Source: Flemingiibacterium sp045644145 (lineage in GTDB: Bacteria > Bacillota > Clostridia > Oscillospirales > CAG-272). Taken from it: a stretch of 64,000 nucleotides of DNA. The stretch spans positions 1 to 64,000 of the forward strand of contig JAZRGK010000025.1 of the NCBI GenBank assembly GCA_045644145.1, given 5' to 3'. The first letter of the stretch is position 1; the number at the start of each line of letters is the position of its first letter. Positions 35,187-44,772 of this stretch are shown here, piece after piece. The notes below the pieces were generated by a model. It saw only the letters and a program-made list of their open reading frames with translations, did no database searches and was not told the DNA's origin. Made by a program: the position numbers and the translations under genes.

Positions 35187-35896
35187 TTATCTCCGAACAG
35201 AACAAGCGCCTCTTTTGCCGCCAATTGTTCCGCCTCACGCTTACTTTTGGCCTTCCCGTGTCCGATGACGTTGCTGTTAAGACGCGCCTCAACGGTAAAC
35301 TCCTTTGCATGGTCGGGACCGCTTTCGCCCGTAAGCACATATTCGAGTATTTCGCCGCGTTCTTGCTGAACGATCTGTTGGAGAAGTGTTTTATAGTCCT
35401 TGTTCTTGCCGTTTTCCACGAACTGCTTGATTTCGGGAATGACACTCGGCATGAGAAATGCTTCCACCGCATCACGGGAGCCGGAATCAAGATAAAGGGA
35501 AGCAAGAAGCGCTTCAAAAGCATCGGCAAGTATAGAAATACGCTCTCTGCCGTGTCCCATTTCCTCTCCGTGACCGAGACGCATATAATTCCCAAGTCCA
35601 AGGTCACGCGCCAGCTTTCCGAGAGTTTTCTCACAGACCGCACTTGCACGGATTCGCGTAAGATCACCCTCAGGCGTATCGGGGTAATTTCGGAACAAAT
35701 AGTCGCTGACTATTATTGACAGCACCGAATCCCCGAGGAATTCAAGGCGCTCATTATACTCCGCATTCTCTCCCCTGGGCTTACATTCGTTTGCATAAGA
35801 CGAATGTGTAAGGGCTGTCAAAAGAAGCTGCTTGTTTTTATATTTATAACCGATTTTTTCTTCGAGTTCTTCCATAGGAAGCGGAAGCTTATTCAT
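35183..35896 (-). CDS. rnc: Ribonuclease III
   Basis: A 237-residue RNase III: catalytic domain with the signature NERLEFLGDSVL near 42-53 and a second acidic cluster ADAFEALLASLYLD, then a C-terminal dsRNA-binding domain (about 165-235) ending in AAKEAL. It processes rRNA precursors and other double-stranded RNAs. The ATG at 35896 has AGGAG 7 bases upstream; the GTG just before it is possible. It is followed, with overlap, by the Elp3-like gene. Confidence 0.97.
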   Translation of the reverse strand: MNKLPLPMEELEEKIGYKYKNKQLLLTALTHSSYANECKPRGENAEYNERLEFLGDSVLSIIVSDYLFRNYPDTPEGDLTRIRASAVCEKTLGKLARDLGLGNYMRLGHGEEMGHGRERISILADAFEALLASLYLDSGSRDAVEAFLMPSVIPEIKQFVENGKNKDYKTLLQQIVQQERGEILEYVLTGESGPDHAKEFTVEARLNSNVIGHGKAKSKREAEQLAAKEALVLFGDK

Positions 35897-35918
35897 CACA
35901 GCTCTCCTAAAATTTTAA

Positions 35919-37256
35919 TTATTTCTGTTCACCCTCGGCGTATGCCTTAATATACTCTACTGCTCTTGCGCCCATAGCCTCAGCACGGGCACGTTTTCCG
36001 CCTTTGACCTTATGATCAAGAGCGCGCACAAGCCCGAAATTGGCGTTCATGGGCTGAAAATTCACAACGCCTTCATCGCTGACATATGCGGCAAGCGAGC
36101 CTATCACGCTTTCGCTTTCGAAAATCATAGGCTCAAGCCCCAAGGCAAAACGCGCCGCATTTAGACCGGAAACAAGTCCCGAGGATGCGCTTTCCACATA
36201 CCCCTCAACACCGGTCATCTGACCTGCAAAAAACAGACCCGGACGGCTTCGCATCATGTATGCGGGTGTAAGCAGCTTAGGTGAATTCATAAACGTATTG
36301 CGGTGCATCACCCCGTAGCGTAAAAACTCCGCATTTTCAAGTCCCGGTATCATTCCGAACACTCGCTTCTGCTCGGGGAATTTAAGATGTGTCTGGAATC
36401 CGACGATGTTGTACATGCTCTTAGCGGAATTCTCCTGTCGGAGCTGTACTATGGCATATGCTTCCTCACCCGTCTGGGGTACGGTTATGCCCACCGGCTT
36501 CATCGGCCCGAAAAGGAGTGTATCATGTCCTCGCTTCGCCATTACCTCAACGGGCATACAGCCCTCAAACACCTTAAGTTGTCCTGCCTTGTCAAAATCC
36601 TTCAGCTCTGCTTCCTCGGCATTGATAAGCGCCTCATAGAATCGGTCATATTCCTCTCTTGTAAAGGGGCAATTGATGTAGGATGCCTCACCTTTTCCGT
36701 AACGCGAGGCGTAGAACGCCTTCGACATATCAATCGAATCGAAGCTGACGATCGGTGCCGCAGCATCAAAGAAGCTGAGATAATCCTCGCCGATAAGCGC
36801 ACCTATAGATTTTGAAAGCGCCTCCGAGGTAAGCGGACCGCTTGCTATAACGGTGATTCCATTGGGGATTTCCGTAACTTCACCCGAGATAATCTCAACA
36901 AGGGGATGCTCTTTAAGCTTTTTGGTTATATAGTCGGAAAATAATTCTCTGTCAACGGCAAGTGCGCTGCCGGCAGGCACTTCGGATGCATAAGCCGCCT
37001 CAATTATCAGCGAACCGAGAATCCTCATCTCCTCTTTCAGCACGCCTACGGCGTTTGAAAGCATATTGGAACGCAGAGAATTGGAGCACACAAGCTCCGC
37101 AAATCCCGGCGAGTGGTGTGCAGGGGAATATTTTTCCGGCTTCATCTCGTAAAGCCTTACGGGGATGCCGGATTTCACGATCTGCCACGCCGCCTCGCAT
37201 CCCGCAAGCCCTGCGCCTACCACATTGATCGGCGGAATGTTATTCTGCACTTCCAT
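35919..37256 (-). CDS. trmFO: tRNA U54 5-methyltransferase TrmFO (folate-dependent)
   Basis: A 445-residue FAD protein. It has the dinucleotide-binding GAGLAGCEAAW near residues 14-24, and family segments YSPAHHSPGFAELVCSNS, LRSNMLSNAVG and VEGYVESASSG. It methylates U54 of tRNA using methylene-tetrahydrofolate, the Gram-positive alternative to TrmA. ATG at 37256 gives the family N-terminus and lies within the last codons of topA (17-bp overlap); longer frames into topA are not needed. Confidence 0.96.
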   Translation of the reverse strand: MEVQNNIPPINVVGAGLAGCEAAWQIVKSGIPVRLYEMKPEKYSPAHHSPGFAELVCSNSLRSNMLSNAVGVLKEEMRILGSLIIEAAYASEVPAGSALAVDRELFSDYITKKLKEHPLVEIISGEVTEIPNGITVIASGPLTSEALSKSIGALIGEDYLSFFDAAAPIVSFDSIDMSKAFYASRYGKGEASYINCPFTREEYDRFYEALINAEEAELKDFDKAGQLKVFEGCMPVEVMAKRGHDTLLFGPMKPVGITVPQTGEEAYAIVQLRQENSAKSMYNIVGFQTHLKFPEQKRVFGMIPGLENAEFLRYGVMHRNTFMNSPKLLTPAYMMRSRPGLFFAGQMTGVEGYVESASSGLVSGLNAARFALGLEPMIFESESVIGSLAAYVSDEGVVNFQPMNANFGLVRALDHKVKGGKRARAEAMGARAVEYIKAYAEGEQK

Positions 37257-39516
37257 TGTTTTCCTCAATTTCTCTCTTGTATCCGCAGCCGTTGCTCTTG
37301 CAGATGAGATAGGGCTTACCCTTCTTACGGTAAAGCATTTCACCGCATTCCGGACATTTTTCATCGGTCGGCATATCCCACGATGAAAAATCACACTCAG
37401 GATAGCGTTCGCAGCTATAGAATACCGAACGGTTCTTGCCCTTTTTAACCACGATCTTTGCCCCGCACTTCGGGCAGTTTACACCAAGCTCCTTTGTTAT
37501 TTGCCTTGTAGTCTTGCACTCGGGATAACGTGAGCATGCATAGAAGCTTCCGAACCTTCCGGCACGCAGTACCATTGGGCTTCCGCACTTGTCACATACC
37601 ATATCAGTCGCTTCAGTCTTCTCTTCCTCGGTAGCGGCATTCTTTGTAAGCGGTTTGGTATTCTTGCACTCCGGATAGTTGGGACAAGCGGCAAACTTTC
37701 CGTATCTTCCGTTTTTCACTATCATTTTCGCGCCGCATTTATCGCAGATAATATCGGTTTCTTCCACCGGCGGCGCATATGCCGCCTTATCCACCGTGCT
37801 TTCGGCAATTTCAAGACTGCGGGCAAAATCATCGTAAAAACCGTGAAGTACACCGCTGACAGTGTCAACACCGTTAGCAATTTCGTCAAGCTCGGTTTCC
37901 ATGTTTGCAGTAAACTCGTAATCAACGATGTTCGGGAAGCTGTCAACCATAAGCTTGGTTGTAAGTTCACCAAGCTCGGTGGGCTTAAGGGATTTACCCT
38001 CACGCACCACATATCCGCGCGTAATTATGGTGGTAATGATTGTAGCAAACGTACTGGGACGGCCTATGCCACGCTCTTCAAGGAATTTTACGAGGGAAGC
38101 CTCGTTGTACCTTGGCGGAGCTTCTGTGAAGTGTTTGGAAGGATGTGTAACATCGTGGCGAAGCACATCACCATCATCTATTTTGGGAAGTCGTATACTC
38201 TTCTCGGGAGTATCGGTATCTGCGGCACTCTGTGCCACATAATCCTCTGCCTCCTCGTAAAGCGTCATATATCCCTGGAATTTCACAGTATATCCGCTTG
38301 AACGGAATATATATCCGCCTGCCTCAATATCAGCGGTTACCGTATCAAGCTCCGCAGATGCCATCTGGCTCGCCATAAAGCGATCCCAGATCAGCTTATA
38401 AAGACGGTACTGATCCGTTGTAAGCATCTTTTTGATCTTATCCGGCTCAAAAGAAAGATTTGACGGGCGTATCGCCTCGTGAGCATCTTGGGCACCGGCT
38501 TTTGTCTTATAAACACGGCGCTCCTTGGGGTAAAACTCCGCGCCGTACTTGTCAACTATATACTCTCTTGCAGCTTCTGCTGCTTCATCCGCAATACGCA
38601 GTGAGTCTGTACGCATATATGTGATAAGACCCTGCGTGCCCCCGGAGCTACCCAAGTTGATACCCTCATAAAGCTCCTGCGCCACACGCATTATACGCTG
38701 TGACTGGAAGCCAAGTCTTCTTGAGGCTTCCTGCTGAAGTGTAGATGTTGTAAAGGGCGGCGCGGGATTTTTTACACGAATCGCCTTTTTTACAGATTTA
38801 ACAGAAAATTCCTTGCCCTCTACAGCCTCAACAACTTTCATAGTTTCAGTTTCGGAATGAAGGGCGATCTTACCGTTTACATCACCGTGGAATTTCGCCT
38901 TGATCTTGCCGCGGTTCTTGTTTTCCAGCATCACATCAACGGTCCAATATTCCTCAGGGACAAAAGCGCGTATTTCATCCTCACGCTCAACTATTATACG
39001 GGTAGCAACTGATTGCACGCGTCCTGCAGACAGACCGCTTTTGATGGTTTTCCAAAGGAACGGACTTAACTTATAACCCACAATACGGTCAAGTATACGG
39101 CGTGCCTGCTGTGAATTAACAAGTCCCATATCTATCTTACGGGGATTCTTCATACCGGCTTTTACCGCTTTTTTTGTGATCTCATTAAATGTGACGCGCT
39201 TTATTTTTTCCTCGGGAATGGAAAGAGCCTCGGAAAGATGCCACGCTATCGCCTCGCCCTCGCGGTCAGGGTCCGTTGCAAGGAATATTTTATCTGCATT
39301 CTTTGCTTCTTTTTTTAACGACTTTATAAGGTCGCCTTTTCCGCGAATATTTATATACTTAGCCGCAAAATCATTGTCAACATCAATTCCCAGTGTGCTT
39401 TTGGGGAGATCCCTGACGTGACCCGTGCATCCTACGACCTTATAGCCTGAACCAAGGTAGCCTTTCACGGTACCTGCCTTTGTAGGTGACTCCATTATTA
39501 CAAGATTATTTGCCAT
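37240..39516 (-). CDS. topA: DNA topoisomerase I
   Basis: A 758-residue type IA topoisomerase. TOPRIM residues appear in ATDPDREGEAIAW (about 81-93) and the active Tyr in LITYMRTDSLR (about 305). The C-terminus carries four zinc-ribbon units with CxxC...CxxxxxC or similar spacing between about residue 590 and the end. It relaxes negative supercoils. The gene sits between dprA and trmFO, a conserved Firmicutes order. Confidence 0.97.
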   Translation of the reverse strand: MANNLVIMESPTKAGTVKGYLGSGYKVVGCTGHVRDLPKSTLGIDVDNDFAAKYINIRGKGDLIKSLKKEAKNADKIFLATDPDREGEAIAWHLSEALSIPEEKIKRVTFNEITKKAVKAGMKNPRKIDMGLVNSQQARRILDRIVGYKLSPFLWKTIKSGLSAGRVQSVATRIIVEREDEIRAFVPEEYWTVDVMLENKNRGKIKAKFHGDVNGKIALHSETETMKVVEAVEGKEFSVKSVKKAIRVKNPAPPFTTSTLQQEASRRLGFQSQRIMRVAQELYEGINLGSSGGTQGLITYMRTDSLRIADEAAEAAREYIVDKYGAEFYPKERRVYKTKAGAQDAHEAIRPSNLSFEPDKIKKMLTTDQYRLYKLIWDRFMASQMASAELDTVTADIEAGGYIFRSSGYTVKFQGYMTLYEEAEDYVAQSAADTDTPEKSIRLPKIDDGDVLRHDVTHPSKHFTEAPPRYNEASLVKFLEERGIGRPSTFATIITTIITRGYVVREGKSLKPTELGELTTKLMVDSFPNIVDYEFTANMETELDEIANGVDTVSGVLHGFYDDFARSLEIAESTVDKAAYAPPVEETDIICDKCGAKMIVKNGRYGKFAACPNYPECKNTKPLTKNAATEEEKTEATDMVCDKCGSPMVLRAGRFGSFYACSRYPECKTTRQITKELGVNCPKCGAKIVVKKGKNRSVFYSCERYPECDFSSWDMPTDEKCPECGEMLYRKKGKPYLICKSNGCGYKREIEENNGSAE

Positions 39517-39546
39517 ATTGGAATATTTCTCCTTTTAGGATATATG

Positions 39547-41013
39547 TTATATTTTTTTGCGGTAAAGACCGCCCGGCAGTGATTCTATTGCCGCGTATAC
39601 TTCAAGAACAGTAAGAGATGACAGCACATCCGCGACATCAACGCCGTTTTTCACAAGCTTATCTGTGCTTACCGCCTCTTTTTCAGGAAATGCCGCCAAA
39701 ACCTTTTTCTGCGTATCTGAAAGTCTGTTTAATATCTGCTCACGCTCAGAAAGAATATCACCTGATCCGGATTCAGCCACAGTTTGTTTTTTCTCCGTTT
39801 CATCCTGCATCATCGGCTCATCTTTAAGCGTTTTTCTGCGTTTTTGCGGTTTATAGGATGTTTCCGTCTGATTTTTGTATCCATTTCTGCCGATTTGCAG
39901 GAATTTGCGACTGCTTCCACCGGAAGGATACCCCGAATTGTAATCTTCCGGAGTCGGTACATCCGGCATAGGAGCATTTTTTACTGTTTTACCCGACACG
40001 GGCACACGCAATCCGCCCGTCCGATCCTGATCCGAGGTAGATATAGGCTCATTATCGGAATGTGTGGGAAGAGTGTAGTTATATTCATATCGCAGATACT
40101 TGTCATTATTTGCTATGCGATCTATTTTCGTAAGATTGAAACGTTCGGCAAAATCCTCGATTATGTCCTCCGTGCAGGTTACGACTTTGGCGCCGTCTCT
40201 TATCATACGCAAAGGCCCCACGCTGTTGACAGCACCGATATTTCCGGGCACAGCATAAACCGCTCGTCCCTGATCCGCGGCGTGGCGTGCCGTAATAAGA
40301 GCACCGCTCTTACCGTCGCCCTCAACAACGATTACCGCATCTGCAAGACCGCTGATTATACGGTTTCTTATGGGGAAATTACGTCCGTACGGCGGTGTGT
40401 TGGGTTCGAACTCGCTTACTACCATTCCGTGCGTCCCGATCCAGTCGAGAAGATTCTTATTCTGTGCCGGATAGGGAACATTAACCCCCGAGCCAAGCAC
40501 CGCAACAGTGGGCTCTTCAAGGAACACCGCGGTGCTGTTAGCCGCGGAATCTATACCGTACGCCGCACCGCTTATTATAATTGCACCATACGCTATAAGC
40601 TGGCGTGCAAGCATGAATGTGATATGCTTGCCGTAGTTGGACATTTTTCTCGTACCTACGATGCTTACGCAAAAGCGCTCGTTAAGGTCTTCGATCATTC
40701 CGCGCACATACAGAACAATAGGCTTATTGTGAAGAGATTGCAGTCGGCGCGGATAATTTTCAGAAACGCAGGAGACAACCCGTATTCCGTTCATAAAGCA
40801 AAACTCAAGAATCCGCTCTGCAGAAGACAGATCATGATTTGTAAGGCGCTTAATAAATCCCTCACTGCATTCTTTAACCGCAGCAATACGCTCATAAGGA
40901 GCTTCGTATATTTCACGGGCGCCGCCGGGAAAATGCTTTAACATTTTCACCGCATCAGCATGTCCGGCCCCATTCTTCTGTGCAAGCCATACCCAATAAA
41001 CAATATCATTCAT
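39547..41013 (-). CDS. dprA: DNA-processing protein DprA with long linker
   Basis: A 488-residue DprA, longer than the usual 360-380. It has an N-terminal helical region, a Rossmann-like core with SIVGTRKMSNYG, ISGAAYGIDSAA, VLGSGVNVPYP, FPIRNRIISGLAD and GALITARHA, and a C-terminal winged helix (last 60 residues, LSDTQKKVLAAF...). The two are separated by about 120 polar residues rich in Ser, Thr, Pro and Lys, probably disordered. DprA loads RecA on incoming single strands in transformation. It is the first gene of the long operon; ATG at 41013 has AAAGGA upstream. Confidence 0.94.
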   Translation of the reverse strand: MNDIVYWVWLAQKNGAGHADAVKMLKHFPGGAREIYEAPYERIAAVKECSEGFIKRLTNHDLSSAERILEFCFMNGIRVVSCVSENYPRRLQSLHNKPIVLYVRGMIEDLNERFCVSIVGTRKMSNYGKHITFMLARQLIAYGAIIISGAAYGIDSAANSTAVFLEEPTVAVLGSGVNVPYPAQNKNLLDWIGTHGMVVSEFEPNTPPYGRNFPIRNRIISGLADAVIVVEGDGKSGALITARHAADQGRAVYAVPGNIGAVNSVGPLRMIRDGAKVVTCTEDIIEDFAERFNLTKIDRIANNDKYLRYEYNYTLPTHSDNEPISTSDQDRTGGLRVPVSGKTVKNAPMPDVPTPEDYNSGYPSGGSSRKFLQIGRNGYKNQTETSYKPQKRRKTLKDEPMMQDETEKKQTVAESGSGDILSEREQILNRLSDTQKKVLAAFPEKEAVSTDKLVKNGVDVADVLSSLTVLEVYAAIESLPGGLYRKKI

Positions 41014-41106
41014 GATAGTCATTCCTTTCAAGCGTGTTCAAAACGGTTCGTATTCGTTTGAAAAAGCATGGCAGATGCTTCCTACAAAAATAATATACCA
41101 CATTAT

Positions 41107-41135
41107 AGTATACCTCGTATTGGTGTAAATTGCAA
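41107..41135 (-). promoter_or_regulatory. Sigma-A promoter for the dprA-topA-...-leuS run
   Basis: TTGCAA and TATACT with a 17-bp spacer on the minus strand, about 95 bp upstream of dprA. The rest of the gap 41014-41291 holds the rqcH terminator and AT-rich sequence. Confidence 0.7.
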
Positions 41136-41250
41136 GAGTTTTTTTCGATAATTTGAAAATTTTCTTTTAATATTGAAGAAATATTATCATTATTCAGTAT
41201 TATATGTGCTATTTTTATGCAGATTCGCCTCTGCTCATCCCTTATACCGA

Positions 41251-41284
41251 AAAAATCCCCGACACATCCTGCAGATATGTCGGG
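41251..41284 (-). terminator. Terminator after rqcH
   Basis: Arms CCCGACA and TGTCGGG around a 13-base loop, followed on the minus strand by GATTTTTTC; it begins 8 bp after the rqcH stop. Confidence 0.8.
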
Positions 41285-41291
41285 AACAGGG

Positions 41292-43043
41292 TTATTTTAC
41301 TCTGAGTGCTGTTACAGTCTTTTCGTCGGGAGTAACATATGCCGTGTAGTTGGTGTTGTATGTTACAAATCCCGGTTTTGAGCCGCCCGGCTTACGGATA
41401 TTGCGTATCAGGGTGTAATCAACGGGAACATTGACACCTTCGCTCACCTTGGAGTAATACGCCGCGATCATAGCCGCTTCCGTAAAATCACGCTCCGACG
41501 GTTCTTCCCCCTCCGTAAACATTACGCAGTGGGACCCCGGCTGATTTTTCACATGGAACCAATAATCCTGCTTATCGGCAACGCGAGTGGTAAGATGGTC
41601 ATTCTGGTGATTGTTTTTGCCGCACAGCACGCGGTATCCGCCGCTTGTCTTAAATTCCATGAGCTTCGGCGCAGACAGCTTTTTAGCCGAATAATTCTTC
41701 ATTTTTGAGGCATATCCTGAGCTGTGAAGCTCCTCTCTGATCTCCAAAATATCGCTTTCGCTTTCAGCTCTCGTTAAAGAATCGAATACAGTGTAAATAT
41801 ATTCAAGCTCCGCATTTGCAAGCTTCATCTGCTTGGCAAGCTCAATTTCAGCAGTTTTAGACTTGTTGTAGCGTTTATAATATTTCTGCGCATTCTGTTG
41901 GGGCGTAAGCCTTTTGTCAAGGGGTATCACAATTTCGGGACAGCTTTCCTCGTAGTAATTTTCAAGCACCGCCGATTCCATACCGCGTGCAAGGCGGTAA
42001 ATGTTGCCCGTTATAAGGTCACCCCACAGCTTGAATTTATCCTTTTCCACGCAGGCTTCAAGATCACGTCTTTGCAGTTCAAGCTTCTTGTGAAGCCTCG
42101 TTTCCGCATTTGTAAGGAGCCTGAAAATATCGGCAGTACGCTGACGGATGCGCTCCGCGCGGTCACGGCGTCCGAAATATTCGTCAAGAAGGGCGCCGAA
42201 GCTATCCATCTTCTTAACTTCAAAATCCGAGCCGTATTCAATAGGCTTGAAGAAGAAATATTCCACAGGTTTTCCGGACTTATCCGCCACAAGCCAAGGC
42301 TCAAACGCACCGTTCCTTATGCAGTCAGCCACAAAGGAAAAGCTTGCCCAAAGTTTGTCGGATGTACATTCAGAAGTAAGCGCATAGGAAGCGCCGCTGG
42401 CTTGGCAGGCAATCTCACGCGCCACCGGTGCTGAAAAGCCGTAGAAGTTTGACAGAATAAACTTATCCGCAGGCATTTCGCCGACCGCATCAAGCGCACC
42501 GCGGAACTCCGCCTCGCTAACCGTCAGTGGACAGTATTTCTTCTGCTCCGGCGGAAGCTCATAAGGAAATCCCGGAAGTATCTGCCTTACGTTACTTGTG
42601 GCAAGATCAATTATTTTAAGGGCACTTACCACCTTTTTCTCGTTGTTTAGCAATATGATATTGCTGTACTTGCCCATTGTTTCGGTAACGATGTATTTCT
42701 TGGTTTCAAAGCCCATCTCATCGTAGGAATCAAAGGCAAATTCCACAGCGCGCTCAAATCCAAGCTGTGTGACCGCAGATATCCTCGCCCCCGTCAGATG
42801 CTTGCGAAGAAGCATGCAGAACATAGGCGGTGCGGCAGGATTTTCCTTTACCGCCGAGGTTATATTGAAGTGAGGATTATTGGTTCCCGACGACAGCGAT
42901 AGCCGCATATTTTCCCGTCCGAGGTGAAGGAGAAATACTATTTCATCCTTCTCCGGCTGTGTTACCTTTTCAACTCTCGCACCAACTATCCGCGAGTTCA
43001 GCTCATATACAATAGCTGACACCATTCCGGCATCAAAAGCCAT
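41292..43043 (-). CDS. rqcH: Ribosome quality control protein RqcH (NFACT family)
   Basis: A 583-residue NFACT protein, often named fibronectin-binding FbpA. The N domain begins MAFDAGMVSAIVYELN, a helix-hairpin and coiled-coil middle follows (about 300-440), and the C-terminal NFACT-R domain contains GKNNHQNDHLT and DYWFHVKNQPGSH. In Firmicutes RqcH recruits tRNA-Ala to stalled 50S subunits and adds C-terminal alanine tails. It lies 52 bp after the GNAT gene, with an AT-rich palindrome between them. Confidence 0.94.
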   Translation of the reverse strand: MAFDAGMVSAIVYELNSRIVGARVEKVTQPEKDEIVFLLHLGRENMRLSLSSGTNNPHFNITSAVKENPAAPPMFCMLLRKHLTGARISAVTQLGFERAVEFAFDSYDEMGFETKKYIVTETMGKYSNIILLNNEKKVVSALKIIDLATSNVRQILPGFPYELPPEQKKYCPLTVSEAEFRGALDAVGEMPADKFILSNFYGFSAPVAREIACQASGASYALTSECTSDKLWASFSFVADCIRNGAFEPWLVADKSGKPVEYFFFKPIEYGSDFEVKKMDSFGALLDEYFGRRDRAERIRQRTADIFRLLTNAETRLHKKLELQRRDLEACVEKDKFKLWGDLITGNIYRLARGMESAVLENYYEESCPEIVIPLDKRLTPQQNAQKYYKRYNKSKTAEIELAKQMKLANAELEYIYTVFDSLTRAESESDILEIREELHSSGYASKMKNYSAKKLSAPKLMEFKTSGGYRVLCGKNNHQNDHLTTRVADKQDYWFHVKNQPGSHCVMFTEGEEPSERDFTEAAMIAAYYSKVSEGVNVPVDYTLIRNIRKPGGSKPGFVTYNTNYTAYVTPDEKTVTALRVK

Positions 43044-43072
43044 ATTCCGATCATTCCTTTCTGGAAAAATTC

Positions 43073-43103
43073 AAGTTTGAAAAATGATCAATTTTTCAAA
43101 CTT
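43073..43103 (-). repeat. Palindromic hairpin at the end of the GNAT gene
   Basis: Perfect 13-bp arms AAGTTTGAAAAAT / ATTTTTCAAACTT around GATCA. The GNAT stop codon lies inside one arm. A short T run (GAATTTTTCC) follows on the minus strand, so it may attenuate transcription into rqcH. Confidence 0.55.
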
Positions 43104-43791
43104 CATCCCTGAAACCTACGATATAGATTTTTTTGCGTAAAATTCTGCCTCCAAAGCTTTCGGCAAGCGAGGCAGATGCCTTGTTTTTCGAGGCGCACTC
43201 ATATATGACCGTATGACCTTTTTCGTTAAGCTCCCGTATCAGCGCGCCAACGCATGCCTTGCCGTACCCCATACGGCGGTGTTCTTCAGCGGTATCAACG
43301 CCGATTTCCACCTCTTTAGGTGAGTCACTCGTCACCGGCTCGCAGGTATTTGCAACAGCAACGATTTTTTCGTCACGCACCGCGCCGTACAAAACATAGC
43401 CGTCCTCATAAAGCCCCTTAATATCCGTTTCGGTGAGGTCGGTGTAATTTTCATCGCCCGTCAGACAGCGCACTTCGGGAAAAATCTCACATTCAACCTG
43501 TGAAAGCCCGTAAACATTATAAAAATCCTCAGAATCGGGACTTAGCGTAAAGCCATGCTCCGCCAAAAATGCCCCAAGCCGCTCACACGCCCATGTTACG
43601 GATTCTTCCGAAAAAAGCGTGTCTGAGCTTTCTCCAAAAATTCTAACAAATTCATCCGCAAGCTGCTTAACGCAAGGGTAGTACCAAAGCACAGCTTCGG
43701 ATTCATCCGCGGTCAGTTCAAAGGGCACCGCCACTTCCGCATTTTCGTCGTAAAGCCATGACTCGTCCCGTTCTTTTTTTCGTATTACCAT
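43096..43791 (-). CDS. GNAT-family N-acetyltransferase
   Basis: A 231-residue protein. The C-terminal half is a GNAT domain with the acetyl-CoA-binding segment EEHRRMGYGKACVGALIREL (about 165-185) and EIGVDT before it. The N-terminal 90 residues are acidic and not recognised. The acceptor substrate is unknown. It has its own promoter (43820-43848) and a GGAGG site before ATG, and probably shares transcription with rqcH. Confidence 0.8.
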   Translation of the reverse strand: MVIRKKERDESWLYDENAEVAVPFELTADESEAVLWYYPCVKQLADEFVRIFGESSDTLFSEESVTWACERLGAFLAEHGFTLSPDSEDFYNVYGLSQVECEIFPEVRCLTGDENYTDLTETDIKGLYEDGYVLYGAVRDEKIVAVANTCEPVTSDSPKEVEIGVDTAEEHRRMGYGKACVGALIRELNEKGHTVIYECASKNKASASLAESFGGRILRKKIYIVGFRDEV

Positions 43792-43819
43792 ATCCGCCTC
43801 CGAGCCGTGTATTGTATCT

Positions 43820-43848
43820 ATTCTACATTACGGCATACGATTTGTCAA
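43820..43848 (-). promoter_or_regulatory. Sigma-A promoter for GNAT-rqcH
   Basis: Perfect TTGACA and TAGAAT, 17-bp spacer, on the minus strand. Confidence 0.8.
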
Positions 43849-43854
43849 GTGGCA

Positions 43855-43891
43855 AAAGAAAAAATCACGCCGTCCTAAGAACGGCGTGATT
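43855..43891 (-). terminator. Terminator of yceD-rpmF
   Basis: Perfect 11-bp stem AATCACGCCGT / ACGGCGTGATT with a 7-base loop, followed on the minus strand by a TTTTTTC tract. It lies 6 bp after the rpmF stop. Confidence 0.92.
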
Positions 43892-43897
43892 CTTCAC

Positions 43898-44077
43898 TTA
43901 GTCAACGTTGATAACCTGCTCACCCTTGTAGGTTCCGCATGCTCTGCAAACTCTGTGTGCGAGGTTGTACTCACCGCACTTGGGGCACTTAGTCATACCC
44001 GGCATTTCGAGCTTCCATACGTTAGATCTTCTCTTATCACGTCTCGCACTGGAGACTTTCTTCTTCGGTACTGCCAT
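43898..44077 (-). CDS. rpmF: 50S ribosomal protein L32
   Basis: A 59-residue protein read directly from the sequence. It begins MAVPKKKVSSARRDKRRS and has two zinc-binding pairs, CPKC and CRAC, so it is the zinc-containing form of L32. It follows yceD by 52 bp, the conserved yceD-rpmF pair. AGGAGG precedes the ATG, and the terminator is immediately downstream. Confidence 0.97.
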   Translation of the reverse strand: MAVPKKKVSSARRDKRRSNVWKLEMPGMTKCPKCGEYNLAHRVCRACGTYKGEQVINVD

Positions 44078-44129
44078 TTCACGACACCTCCTTAACTGTA
44101 TAACATTTTATATTATACATCAAATATTA

Positions 44130-44657
44130 TTATTTTTCAAGTAGTTTTTGCAAAATTGCAAGCCTTGGGTCAATTTCTTTTTTCACACAGCCGCAATCGC
44201 CCTCATTGAGGTCGTGCCCACACTTAGGACAAAGACCCTTGCAGTCATCACTGCAAAGCTCCTTCATAGGGAACTCCATCATGAGCTGCTCCGCGCAGGG
44301 AACATCAAGATCGAGCATTCCGTCAACTATTTCAATATAGTCGTCGGCATCCTCCTCGGCAGTGTTGACAAGCTCACCGCGGCGTACCACTGTCCTTGAA
44401 AATGACGTCTGAAAGCTTCTCGAAAGAGGCTTTAAGCACCGTGCACATTCGGCATCATACTCCGCACTGATTGTGATATCAAGGCTGATATATCCGCCCT
44501 TATTCACAATTTCGCCTTCGACCGAAATGGGTTTTGTAAAAACTACGCCTTCTATTTGTGTATCGAACGGGAACTCACTGTCAGCAAGCGAAAAGCTATG
44601 CTTTACGGGGAGCTTGTCTATCTCTCCGGAAAGAATTTTTCGCATATCCACTGCCAT
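44130..44657 (-). CDS. yceD: YceD/DUF177 family protein
   Basis: A 175-residue DUF177 protein. The central CARCLKPL segment and the C-terminal cluster CSDDCKGLCPKCGHDLNEG with a following CGC are typical of the Gram-positive and plant-plastid members implicated in 23S rRNA accumulation. Its place directly before rpmF is conserved across bacteria. It is transcribed from the promoter at 44702-44730. Confidence 0.92.
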   Translation of the reverse strand: MAVDMRKILSGEIDKLPVKHSFSLADSEFPFDTQIEGVVFTKPISVEGEIVNKGGYISLDITISAEYDAECARCLKPLSRSFQTSFSRTVVRRGELVNTAEEDADDYIEIVDGMLDLDVPCAEQLMMEFPMKELCSDDCKGLCPKCGHDLNEGDCGCVKKEIDPRLAILQKLLEK

Positions 44658-44701
44658 AATGTACCTCCGTTTTTATGGTTACACAAAGTAGCAACTAATT
44701 T

Positions 44702-44730
44702 ATTATATATTATTTTATCCGATTTGTCAA
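44702..44730 (-). promoter_or_regulatory. Consensus sigma-A promoter for yceD-rpmF
   Basis: Perfect TTGACA and TATAAT with a 17-bp spacer on the minus strand, 45 bp upstream of yceD. Confidence 0.88.
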
Positions 44731-44772
44731 TAGCTATAGAAAATTTCTCTAAATTTGTTAACTTTAACGATA

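Noticed and set aside
39784..40941. A 385-codon plus-strand frame over dprA
   Set aside because: Antisense shadow; dprA motifs are complete on the minus strand.
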